From Agrostemma githago (taxonomy: Eukaryota > Streptophyta > Magnoliopsida > Caryophyllales > Caryophyllaceae), in contig OY288257.1 in NCBI GenBank assembly GCA_958450325.1, positions 14,217,873 through 14,281,872 on the forward strand: a DNA stretch of 64,000 bases, written 5' to 3'. The position numbers were made by a program, and so were the translations under genes. The notes under the pieces were generated by a model. That model saw nothing but the letters and a program-made list of their open reading frames with translations. It was not told the origin of the DNA and did not search any database. The first letter of the stretch is position 1, and every line of letters begins with the position of its first letter. Of this stretch, positions 1-9,650 are shown one piece after another.

Positions 1-158
1 CATCAAGCTCAGGTATGATTTCTGTCTTATGGCTGGCGAGCCCTTCACGCAAGTCTAACGGACTATAAACGACCCGAACAGAAGTCTATCATGTCTTAAT
101 TGGCTTGGTAGCTACACTGACTTTCGCCCTATCCAAGCCTCAGTCAGAGTGGGGGCTC
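1..158 (+). mobile_element. 3' end of the internal region of Tat-family element D, with polypurine tract
   Basis: Only the last 158 bases of the internal region of element D are in the window; the rest lies to the left. The stretch closely matches the sequence before the 3' LTRs of element A (about 31560-31717) and element F (about 53955-54111). It ends in the polypurine tract at 142-158 (agtcagagtgggggctc), which primes plus-strand DNA synthesis and directly abuts the TGTAGACACC terminus of the 3' LTR at 159. No coding capacity is visible. Confidence 0.85.
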
Positions 159-1337
159 TGTAGACACCCGCATTTTGACTGCCAGGTGTCTATGGCAGTT
201 TCCAAAAAACACCCGATGATGATCGGACGCTAACGTGTTTCTACGCGCTCGGATACGGGCTCAAATCCATTAGTTGCTGGCTAACGCACTTACGGAGTAC
301 AAATCTCACAAAATCAACCTCAAATCCAGGTCCTGTGGGCCGTTTCCAATCAAATAAGGCTAATTTGGGCCGAAATCGACAACGGAAATAAAACCGACTT
401 TTAGCGATTTGGTCAACCCCGGTCAAAGTCGTTTCCGAGACATACAAAACAGACCCTCACAACATCAAAAGTCCAAGTCAAACACAAACCCATCAAAAAG
501 AAACCCAAGTCACGGTCCAAAGCAATGGACCCGCGCGACCCAGCTGGGCCACTCGATCGAGTGCCCCACCCACTCGATCGAGTGGGCCCATATTCAAGCC
601 CGACTGCAGACGTAACGGGCCACTCGACCGAGTCAGCTGGTTACTCGGTCGAGTAACCCTAACCGGGTGCCCTAGCCTTTGCCTATATAAGCAACCCCAT
701 GCACACTCAATTACACATCCTTGGACAACCCTAACATCTTTTACACAACTCTACAACCCTAATTCAAACCCTAGCACTACACTAGCAAACCCTAAACCTA
801 CCTTTAGGAATCGAAACCCTAACCACCATAACTCAACCTCCATAAAACCTCGAAACTCCCGTGTTGAAGCCACGACTACGAGTCTGTTCCGAGACAAGAG
901 CATGTAGGTTGAGGGTGTCAAAACCCCTTTCTTTCCCTCTTCTTTTCCTCTCGTCATCGTCCTCCTTTTCTTCGTTTTTTTTTCTTTTATTATTTTCTTT
1001 ATCGCATCATAATATCGATAATACCGTTAGTATCAAAACATTAAAATACTTGTCGATTTGTGTCGAATGTGAGTGATGGTGGGATAAGGAAAACCGAATA
1101 TACAAGTGTACTGCACACAGCGTTGCTGGTCGCTTATCCCATCACCCCGATCATTTGATTATTGAAACAAGTTAACTCAAACAATAATCCGTTTTATTTC
1201 TTTTTCATCATTATTCAAGTCACATATTTGCATCGATTTTAAAAAACAAGCATTTTATTTAATAAGGGTCGAAACCCGTTGACGCGGATCTGACATCATG
1301 ATCTCTAGGGATTTATTTCGATGTCGGAGAAGCCGAG
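159..1337 (+). mobile_element. 3' LTR of Tat-family element D, first segment
   Basis: The LTR begins TGTAGACACC at 159 and runs to 1337, where an inverted solo LTR (C) interrupts it; it resumes at 13610 and ends in ..GTCCACA at 15039, about 2.61 kb in all. The segment holds a palindrome array (550-656), a TATA box (tatataa, 684-690) and a T/C-rich stretch (about 935-1000). The collinear match to LTR A and to the reverse complement of LTR C supports the reading. The bases flanking the interruption, CCGAG (1333-1337) and CCCAG (13610-13614), look like a target duplication with one mismatch. Confidence 0.85.
550..690 (+). promoter_or_regulatory. LTR D core promoter: palindrome array plus TATA box
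   Basis: Two perfect CACTCGATCGAGTG palindromes lie at 550-563 and 571-584. Two variants follow, cactcgaccgagtc at 621-634 and ttactcggtcgagtaa at 641-656. The TATA box tatataa is at 684-690, 27 bases beyond the last palindrome. The same order and nearly the same spacing recur in LTRs A and C. The TATA box is standard for LTR promoters; a regulatory role for the palindromes is inferred from fixed position and recurrence. Confidence 0.6.
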
Positions 1338-1571
1338 TGTGGACATGACATAGGTCCACCCCGACGCGGCCACGCGCGGGTTTGGGGAAGCGAATGAATC
1401 TCCATATGAGAATGGATCGAATTGAAATTTAGGTCGAAGTGGAGTCGCCACCGAACTTTGTGGGAGTTCGGGCCCGTTCGAACCCACTCTATGTCCTAGT
1501 GGGCCGTATACAAAATACGGCCCATTTCCAATGTCAGAGTTTATTGGGCTCGTCCCTTTGCATTTGATACC
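1338..1571 (-). mobile_element. Solo LTR C (inverted, Tat family), 3'-terminal segment
   Basis: Read on the minus strand this is the last 234 bases of a Tat-family LTR: the forward text starts tgtggacatgacatagg, the reverse complement of the LTR end. It is cut at 1571 by insertion of element B and resumes at 11284. No primer site lies beyond the LTR end on the left and no polypurine tract beyond its start at 13609. D sequence lies on both sides, so this is a solo LTR left by recombination between the two LTRs of a full element. Confidence 0.85.
1567..1571. repeat. Target-site duplication ATACC (left) of element B
   Basis: ATACC here is repeated at 11279-11283, at the other end of element B. 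Joining the flanks after removing B and one ATACC restores continuous LTR C sequence, as judged against the uninterrupted LTR D near 14795-14815. This fixes both outer boundaries of B. Confidence 0.9.
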
Positions 1572-3188
1572 TGATAAGTGTAGTTTATAGTGTCTATTTT
1601 ACTGTGTTTTGGTCCCATTTTCCTTGTGGAATCGCTCCTTGGGAGCGGTTTATGGGTTTCTTATGCTTCCTTTAGTTCGTTTCAGGTTCCCGAGACCGAT
1701 TTGGAAGAGTTGGAGCAATTCCGACTCAATACATACACATTTTGAAGCCAACGAAACTAAGGAACGATGACTTGATGCCTTGGAGTCGACCCCGAGACCT
1801 TGGGACCCAATCCCGAGCCTCCATGACCCGATCCCGAGTCCCAAGAATCGACGAGAAACCCATGAGAAGCAAGGAGGGACCAAAAGGAACTTAAAGGAGG
1901 CCTACAAGGCTCAACCGGTCCCGGTTGAGGTGCACAAATAAGGGGGCTACTGTCCAGGGCCCATCCCGACCGGGAGCATGCCTTCCCGGCCGGGACCAAC
2001 CCCGTCCCGACCGGGACCACCTCATCCCGGCCGGGATGGGCTGCAGCTCACCCGCGCCTACTTCCTCTCACCTCCTTCCATTCTTAAACCCTATATATAC
2101 CCTTCCCTTGTTATGTAAAGGATATGCACTTCATATTACACTAAACCCTAGATAGTTTTAGCATAGATTAGCATAGATTTGTGTAGATTAGTCTTTAGAT
2201 TATCGTTAATCTTAGACTAATGCTTGTAATTTGGGAATTCTTCAAGATCTTCACCAAGATTGACAACCTTGGATGTTTGTTTTGGGTTCTTCCATTTATG
2301 CAAGTTTCCTTCTTCTTTTGATCTTGTTAGTAGGTATAATCTTCTTTTCCTTTCCCTTAATCTTGTTCTTTCATTAAAGTTAGAATCTTTGTTGTTTGGA
2401 TTGTTCATAGTTCATAGTTCTTGTTAGTTTCATTATGTTTGTTTTGATTGTTGTTTTGGTTCATCTTATTATTGTTAGTTTTAGTATAGATATGTTAGAG
2501 TAGATCTTTGCTAGGGTTAGTAAGGCGATTAGGGTGATAATTGGATGATTAAGGGATTGTTGGAGATGTTGGTGGAAGATTTGGGTTTCCTCTTAGTTTG
2601 ATGCATATCACATGTTTGTTGAAATGCTTGATTGACTAGTAGTTTCAAATGCTTGTTTTTCTTGCCTTTCTCTTGTGGGTGATAGTTTGTTTGTGGGCTC
2701 GGTTCCCTCACTAAGTTGCGAGATCCCGGTGAGGACGACCCCTAGGTCGGTCTAAGTAGCGAGAGCCCGGATGCGACTTAGGCCACTATAGCGTGCTAGT
2801 AACCCCGTTTGTCATGTGTGTCGCCGAGATGGGTTTTAGGTGAAACCTCTAGGTCGTTCTAAGTTGCGAGAGCCCGGACCATACCTAGATTACCCTACTA
2901 CCTCCTTCGCTCTAGTTATCCCTTGACCATTCCGTTACCCCTTTGACCCTGACCTAATCCTAGCCCGTTTTCCTTGTTTGCTTTCTCCTTAGCCTTAGTC
3001 ATAGTCTTAGTCTTTTCCCTTCTTATCATTTTAGTTTAGCTCGTTGACTTAGTCTAGTAATCGGGTGACCTTAGTCTAGGCTATACATTACCGTCCCCGT
3101 GGATTCGACCCGACTTACCCTATCTACCCTAGTTAGGATTAGCCGGTTATATTATTGACGGTTGGGACGTGACGAATCCTTCCCATCA
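1572..3188 (+). repeat. LTR1 of element B (5' LTR)
   Basis: A 1617-bp repeat with TG..CA ends, nearly identical to 7758-9350. It contains a palindrome array (1962-2038), a TATA box (tatatata, 2092-2099), and a downstream half with repeated 'ttgcgagagcccgg'-type motifs (about 2710-2880). It ends at the primer-binding site. Confidence 0.9.
1962..2099 (+). promoter_or_regulatory. Element B LTR1 core promoter: CCCGRCCGGG palindrome array plus TATA box
   Basis: Palindromes or near-palindromes of the form (A/T)TCCCGNCCGGGA lie at about 1962-1975, 1983-1995, 2003-2017 and 2023-2038; the last is catcccggccgggatg. The TATA box is 53 bases after the last one. LTR2 (8148-8285) and LTR3 (9990-10179) have the same layout with 53-54 bases of spacing, although the palindrome sequences themselves differ in LTR3. 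Confidence 0.6.
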
Positions 3189-3191
3189 ATT

Positions 3192-3209
3192 TGGCGCCGT
3201 TGCCGGGGA
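3192..3209 (+). promoter_or_regulatory. Primer-binding site of element B (tRNA-Asp type)
   Basis: tggcgccgttgccgggga lies three bases after the LTR1 end at 3188. This 18-mer is the minus-strand primer site typical of Athila-like elements. It marks the start of the internal region and confirms that 1572-3188 is a true 5' LTR. Confidence 0.85.
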
Positions 3210-3464
3210 CGGTGCTAGTTTAGACTTTGTTTTCCTAGTTACTTGACTTTGTCTTTGTGTTTGTGTTTTTATTTTTTATTTTTGTTACTTTGCTTCTTGT
3301 GTGTGTGAAGTTTATTTCTCTCTTGTCTAGTGCCGAAAAAGCACTAGGCTTCTCACGTTTGTTCTTAGTCTACAGTTTGTGCTTAGAGGTGGTGACTATC
3401 TTCTTCTTGCAACTTAGAGCCGCTTTAACGGACGGTTGCTAGAGTGAGAGGTTTCCAACCGGGT

Positions 3465-4295
3465 ATGGACTACGATTTTCGAGCAAGCATGGGGTTTGAT
3501 CTAAACTCCACATACTCGGGAGCCGATATGAGCTACTCCTCTTCTTCCATGAACCAAGGGTATGACATGACGTCCCCCTACCACTATCAAGCTTCTTGGG
3601 GTGACTCGAGCGGGTATGAACTTCAAGGTTATGAAAACGGCTACCAACAAGTGAATGACTATCAATCCTACGATCATGGTGGTTATTACTCGAGTTATGA
3701 TTGTGAACCCACCATGTTCAATCAAGATTCACCATATGGAAGCCAATATTCCCAAAACCCACCATATTACCCTCCACCCCAACCACAATATGAACCCCAT
3801 GACCCACAATACTACCAATCACCTCAACCTTGCTACCAACAATATGATGCCCCACCCTTTGGGCATCATCAAGATTTTCAAGGAGGTTTAAAAGACCCCA
3901 ACGATCACCAATTGCCCAACATGGAGGTGCTTCAATCTATGCTTCAAATGCAAAGGAGCATCCAAGAAACAGCCATTCAATTGCAAAAAGAACAAGAGGA
4001 ATTAATGGCCCAAATTCGAAGGGGAAACGAGGCGAGGAATGCTCAATTAAATGCATTATCGGTTCAAACCGTAATGTCTTTATCCCGAGCATCACATTTA
4101 GATGAAGGGTGCCCACTTGAGAGAGAGGAGCAACCTAATCACGAAGCCGCCGATGTAGTTCCCTTTGAAAGAGAAATTTGCTTTGTAGAACCTCAATCGT
4201 CTACCCAAAAAGAGACGAATGAGGATATGACCCTTGGTGAAGGCAACATTGGTGAGGAATTGGAGGAGGATAGTGAGTTGGATGGGTTGGTATAA
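3465..4295 (+). CDS. Element B ORF: tyrosine/glutamine-rich, prion-like protein with a coiled coil
   Basis: A 276-aa ORF read from the first ATG at 3465; an upstream GTG in frame at 3444 is not a credible plant start. Residues 1 to about 145 are low-complexity and rich in Tyr, Ser, Gly, Gln and Pro, with motifs such as SYSSSSMNQGYD and GYENGYQQ and a proline-tyrosine tract (NPPYYPPPQPQY). Residues about 150-205 form a likely coiled coil (MLQMQRSIQETAIQLQKEQ). The tail is acidic. No gag capsid domain or zinc knuckle is visible. The coiled coil recalls the region after the capsid in some Athila gag proteins, so it may be a reduced gag, but that is inference. A single TAA (4293-4295) separates it from a further 165 codons in the same frame. 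Confidence 0.55.
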   Translation: MDYDFRASMGFDLNSTYSGADMSYSSSSMNQGYDMTSPYHYQASWGDSSGYELQGYENGYQQVNDYQSYDHGGYYSSYDCEPTMFNQDSPYGSQYSQNPPYYPPPQPQYEPHDPQYYQSPQPCYQQYDAPPFGHHQDFQGGLKDPNDHQLPNMEVLQSMLQMQRSIQETAIQLQKEQEELMAQIRRGNEARNAQLNALSVQTVMSLSRASHLDEGCPLEREEQPNHEAADVVPFEREICFVEPQSSTQKETNEDMTLGEGNIGEELEEDSELDGLV

Positions 4296-4790
4296 TTCGT
4301 GAGGTTGTTAGGTGAGATTGATAGCCTCGAGTTGCCCTTGTGCGATAATGAGACTACGCACCAAGAGCCCCTTGCTAGTACACTGAGAGATGGTTTGGAA
4401 GAGATCGAAACCGCCGGTAGAAGTTTCGATCCTCTCCTCCAAGATGATGTGGGGCCGAGTGATGAAGATGGGGAACCACAACTTGAGGAAAGTGTGGGGG
4501 TGTGCAACAAGGAAATGGGGCCAAAGCCGCTTTTTGTGCCTTGTTTCTTGGAGATGAAGCTTGCTTGTGATTGGAGGCAATGCTTAGGGAGGAAGAGGTC
4601 GGTGAAGCTCGTAGGATGGATAGACCCCGGAGACAACGTGCATGATGACGATGGGTCTTGGGATTCCTACTTCTTGCCTCCTCCTTGGAGGTCGTGGAGG
4701 TTAGCTAGGCTCGAGCGCTTCTTGGGCCTTCATTATGATGTCTGTAGCGCGTTCGACTTGCTCCTCCATGCCCTTGAGGGCTACGGTTGA
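4296..4790 (+). pseudogene. In-frame continuation of the element B ORF after a single stop
   Basis: This stretch is in the same frame as 3465-4295 and open for 164 codons to its own stop at 4788-4790. It is acidic at first (LEESVGVCNKEMGPKPLF region), then richer in Trp, Arg and Leu (PPPWRSWRLARLERFLGLH). It matches no family I can name. An open frame of this length directly after one TAA suggests either one nonsense mutation in a longer protein of about 440 aa or stop-codon readthrough. The sequence alone does not decide between them. Confidence 0.4.
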
Positions 4791-7745
4791 AGGAGAGTCC
4801 ACCATCCTAGGTTTGACGGAGTTCCTAAAGAACCGTCATGTTGTATATTCCCCCTCCCTCTTCCTTAGAGTACTTGTGCTTGTATTTGTGTGTTTTGTTT
4901 CTTGGATTTGTTTGTTTTTGTAGAATTCTTGTAATTGTTTTGGTATTTTGATGAGCGATGTGAGGGAGTGAATTTGATGTGTATCTTGAGTTTATTGTGA
5001 TAGGTGAAGTAAAGGTGACTCCTAGAAAGGAGTGGTTAGTGATAGAGCCTGGATCGTGAGTAAGGGAGTCGGTTTTTGGGGTCATGGGAGTCATGAAGAC
5101 CCTTCCCGACCGGGAAGGGTGTATCGTCCAGACCGGGATGGGGCCGTCCCGATCGGGATGAGGGTGCCAAAAATCGAGTCCACTGGATTGTCATCCCGAT
5201 CGGGAAGGAGGCTTCCCGACCGGGAAGGGTTCATCCATCCCGACCGGGATGATCCCCTACTCCTTTTTTGTGCTTCTTCTTCGACATTTAACCCCACCCA
5301 ACCATTGTATACCCCCACCTAACATCCCTACCTTCCTTTCTCATATCATACCACCCATGTACCTCATTTACATACCTTAACCTCATTTCCTCCTCACTTT
5401 AGACCGATATTCACATCAAATCCAACCCCCTCGCACCATTACTACCTCTACCATGCGGTTCTATCAAGCTTGAAGCGGGATAGCAATGATGAAGACAAGC
5501 AAGTGCCTATATTGATCTATGAGACGATGGAGAGAGTGAGTTGCTAACCTATGGTACGGCAACTATCCTTTCTTTTCCGTTTTTGTTGTTGCTTGTTTTC
5601 CTTTGTTTATTCCCTTCCCCTTGTACACTTTTGTGTCTTGATGTCATGGTGGCCTTCGAGGCCTCGGTAGTTGTTGCTCCCGACTCTCGATGATGTGACT
5701 ACATCGAGAGTCATTTCAAAATCAAATTTTACAAGTTTTTTTTTTCACTCTTTCTTTTTGAGGATTTAGTCGGATTTAAGCGGAATCCGGGCTAGGTGAC
5801 TTGATTACACCTAGCCCTCCCCTCCCATTTCCTTTTATTTCTTTCTTTTTATTTCTTCCCCCATCCATATCTTTTCTAGTCTCGGCCCATGGTGACTTGA
5901 CTACACCCCGGCCGGACACCTTCTACCCTTTTCTTCACTTTATTCTTTGATTTTTAGCTTTATTTCGTAGTTTCTTTTCCTTTTCTTTTGTCTCTCCGCA
6001 CACTACGATTGAGCATATGAGGGCATTGCTCGGTTTAAGTGTGGGGGAGCGATATTCTATCATAGCTAGTTTTATTTTCCTAATTTATCGAAAAAGCTTG
6101 AAAAAACCCTAAAAATTTGAAAAAATTTCACAAAATCAAAAAGATTTTCCCCTTTTGTGATTTCCTTTTGTGTCTTTGTGTTGTGTTTTTGTTTTGTATT
6201 GTGTGTGTTTTGCCTCCCTTTTCCTTATAGGTTGCTTAATCATCGTTGTTTGGAAGGCTTTGAAGACATCCGGTAACATCTTCTAACCCTCTTTCCCTCT
6301 TTATTCCTTGTGATGTTTGGAGAAGGTTGTGTTGAGGTGTGCTCGGGTGGAGCTTGTACATACTTGTGGTTGATTTGGTGATATGTTTGGAAGTTTGGGG
6401 TGGTGTTTGTTTGTTCATGTTTTGTTTTTGTTATCTTTTGTCTCTTTTTCTTTCATTTTCGTTGAGTCTTTGTTTTGTGTGTGTAGTTGTGTCTTGTGTG
6501 TAAAAAGATTTGCGAAAACCCGGTTTAGAGGCTAGTGTGCGAGTGTTTACCTTCCCTTCCTAGTAGTATAAATCGAGTCTTGGACTTTAGTCTAGTAGAA
6601 TGACCCTAAATCAATGATTTCGTTGGTCCTTTACCTTGAGTCCACCTAGCTTACTAGGGATTTACCACGGGATTTGCATTTTGACCACTATGACCACCCC
6701 CCGGTGTGAAAAGGCCTTGGTTACCGAGTCCCATCCCTTAGGTGACCGTGTTTAGGATCGTTCGATTAGTCCAAGTTTCCCCCTTTTTGTGGGTTTGAAG
6801 GGAAATCGCGACCCCCGACTCACCCATTTCCCTACCTCCTACACATATCACACAATAAATTGCAATTTGTTGATTCTCTCTTTCCTGATTGTCAAGAAAT
6901 GCCAAAAAGCCAAATCTTGCCAAAAAAAAAGGGCAAAGAAAAGAAAAGAATGAAGAAAAAGAAAAGGCACAAAAGCCAAAAAGAAAATAGAAAAGAAGAA
7001 AAAGAAATGGCATGGCAACAAACAAATCAAAATGTCGAAAAGAAAGAAAATGCCAAAAGAAAACCCGTCTCACAAAAAGAAATCCCCACAAAAATAAGCC
7101 TTTTTCCGAATTTTGCCGTGAAGAGCCTACCAAAGGACCGAGTCCCGAGGATGGATGATAGCGGCATTAGTCGGTCTTCCCTCATTTTGCATGTTTTCCA
7201 CCTTTTTACTTGGACTAGTTAGGCGGTTTTGGACACGGGACGACCCTCTTGGCTCACGCTAAAAAGGGCGGGGTCTCACTTACCTACAGTGTCGACTAAC
7301 ACCGTGGTTCTTCACTTTTCCACTCCCCCAATCGTCCCGTAGTACGTTTTTAGAAAGTTAGGAGGACCTAGGTAAGTTACCAACGTTTTTGTTGCTTTAT
7401 CGTCATACTATTAGGGTTTAGTCCACCTTGGTTTGTATTGCTAGCTTGGGAACGTTGTCACTTACCTCGAGTCCTAAACCGGTGCTTCTTTCACCGCTTT
7501 TAGAGGGAAGCGGTATTTCTTTTGTTTTGGGTGCAACCGTCTAAGTGTTTGTTTGTGTGTTTGTTTGTGTGTGTGTTTTGTGTCCGATTGCATCCGCGGT
7601 TTTGTCGCAAGACCCGACTTTCCTTGCGGAGTGCACTTTTCCTCTAAGTGCACTCGCATGATTTGAAAGGGCGTAGGGTGCGCTAATACCCACTCGGATA
7701 GTTTAGTAGTTAGTATGTGCTTACTCGAGGGCGAGTAAGGGTTAA
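4791..7745 (+). mobile_element. Non-coding internal region of element B
   Basis: About 3 kb with no credible gene. It includes a palindrome array (5101-5254), T-rich stretches, and an A/purine-rich, lysine-codon-like tract at about 6905-7080 that gives a misleading open frame. Its last 300 bases before the polypurine tract (about 7465-7757) are duplicated at 9351-9650. Confidence 0.7.
5101..5254 (+). repeat. Second CCCGRYCGGG palindrome cluster, inside element B
   Basis: At least five palindromes or near-palindromes lie in about 150 bp: cttcccgaccgggaag (5101-), gtcccgatcgggatg (about 5147), catcccgatcgggaag (about 5191), cttcccgaccgggaag (about 5213) and catcccgaccgggatg (about 5236). They are the same motif family as in the LTR promoter array but lie far from any LTR and have no evident TATA box nearby. 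Confidence 0.7.
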
Positions 7746-7757
7746 GTGTGGGGGAGT
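7746..7757 (+). promoter_or_regulatory. Polypurine tract of element B
   Basis: gtgtgggggagt directly precedes LTR2 at 7758. The same tract precedes LTR3 at 9639-9650. Confidence 0.75.
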
Positions 7758-9350
7758 TGATAAGTGTAGTTTGTAGTGTCTATTTTACTGTGTTTTGGTC
7801 CCATTTTCCTTGTGGAATCGCTCCTTGGGAGCAGTTTATGGGTTTCTTATGCTTCCTTTAGTTCGTTTCAGGTTCCCGAGACCGATTTGGAAGAGTTGGA
7901 GCAATTCCGACTCAATACATACACATTTTGAAGCCAACGAAACTAAGGAACGATGACTTGATGCCTTGGAGTCGACCCCGAGACTTTGGGACCCAATCCT
8001 GAGCCTCCGAGACCCGATCCCGAGTCCCGAGAATCGACGAGAAACCCATGAGAAGCAAGGAGGGACCAAAAGGAACTTAAAGGAGGCCTACAAGGCTCAA
8101 CCGGTCCCGGTTGAGGTGCACAAATAAGGGGGCTACTGTCCAGGGCCCATCCCGATCGGGAGCATGCCTTCCCGGCCGGGACCAACCCCGTTCCGACCGG
8201 GACCACCTCATCCCGGCCGGGATGGGCTGCAGCTCACCCGTGCCTACTTCCTCTCACCTCCTTCCATTCTTAAACCCTATATATACCCTTCCCTTGTTAT
8301 GTAAAGGATATGCACTTCATATTACACTAAACCCTAGATAGTTTTAGCATAGATTAGCATAGATTAGTGTAGATTAGTCTTTAGATTATCGTTAATCTTA
8401 GATTAATGCTTGTAATTTGGGAATTCTTCAAGATCTTCACCAAGATTGACAACCTTGGATGTTTGTTTTGGGTTCTTCCATTTATGCAAGTTTCCTTCTT
8501 CTTTTCATCTTGTTAGTAGGTATAATCTTCTTTTCCTTTCTCTTAATCTTGTTCTTTCATTAAAGTTAGAATCTTTGTTGTTTGGATTGTTCATAGTTCA
8601 TAGTTCTTGTTAGTTTCATTATGTTTGTTTTGATTGTTGTTTTGGTTCATCTTATTATTGTTAGTTTTAGTATAGATATGTTAGAGTAGATCTTTGCTAG
8701 GGTTAGTAAGGCGATTAGGGTGATAATTGGATGATTAAAGGATTGTTGGAGATGTTGGTGGAAGATTTGGGTTTCCTCTTAGTTTGATGCATATCACATG
8801 TTTGTTGAAATGCTTGATTGACTAGTAGTTTCAAATGCTTGTTTTTCTTGCCTTTCTCTTGTGGGTGATAGTTTGTTTGTGGGTTCGGTTCCCTCACTAA
8901 GTTGCGAGAGCCCGGTGAGGACGACCCCTAGGTCGGTCTAAGTAGCGAGAGCCCGGATGCGACTTAGGCCACTATAGCGTGCTAGTAACCCCGTTTGTCA
9001 TGTGTGTCGCCGAGATGGGTTTTAGGTGAAACCTCTAGGTCGGTCTAAGTTGCGAGAGCCCGGACCATACCTAGATTACCCTACTACCTCCTTCGCTCTA
9101 GTTATCCCTTGACCATTCCGTTACCCCTTTGACCCCGACCTAATCCTAGCCCATTTTCCTTGTTTGCTTTCTCCTTAGCCTTAGTCATAGTCTTAGCCTT
9201 TTCCCTTCTTATCATTTTAGTTTAGCTCGTTGACTTAGTCTAGTAATCGGGTGACCTTAGTCTAGGCTATACATTACCGTCCCCGTGGATTCGACCCGAC
9301 TTACCCTATCTACCCTAGTAAGGATTAGCCGGTTATATTATTGACGGTTA
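7758..9350 (+). repeat. LTR2 of element B (internal copy, 3' end missing)
   Basis: Nearly identical to LTR1 from TGATAAGTG through 'attgacggtt', then it diverges and joins a copy of the region before the polypurine tract. The last roughly 37 bases of the LTR, including its CA end, are missing. Its promoter block (palindromes 8148-8224, TATA 8278-8285) is intact. Confidence 0.85.
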
Positions 9351-9650
9351 GGATTACCTCGAGTCCTAAACCGGTGTTTCATTCGTCGCTTTTAGAGGGA
9401 AGCGGTATTTCTTTTGTTTTGGGTGCAACCGTCTAAGTGTTTGTTTGTGTGTTTGTTTGTTTGTGTGTTTTTATGTCCGGTTGCATCCGCGGTTTTGTCG
9501 CAAGACCCCACTTGCCTTGCGGAGTGCACTTTTCCTCTAAGTGCACTCGCGTGAGTTGAAAGGGCGTAGGGTGCGCTAATACCCATTCGGCTAGTGTAGT
9601 AGTTAGTATGTGCTTACTCGAGGGCGAGTAAGGGTTAAGTGTGGGGGAGT
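9351..9650 (+). repeat. Duplicated 3' end of the element B internal region
   Basis: About 300 bases matching 7465-7757 (shared 'acctcgagtcctaaaccggt' and the G/T-rich tgtttgtttgtgtg block) with scattered differences. It ends in the same polypurine tract. It is the remnant of a second, related element whose 5' portion is absent. Confidence 0.85.

Noticed and set aside
720..840. Repeated aaccctaa motifs as telomeric sequence
   Set aside because: The motifs are dispersed, not in tandem, and lie in the transcribed part of an LTR. They could at most be telo-box-like sites.
3444..3464. GTG as an upstream start for the element B ORF
   Set aside because: Plants rarely start at GTG. The first ATG at 3465 removes only seven codons.
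6860..7222. Lysine-rich 120-codon open frame in element B
   Set aside because: Caused by an A/G-rich tract. No domain is seen and the position is in the non-coding half of the internal region.
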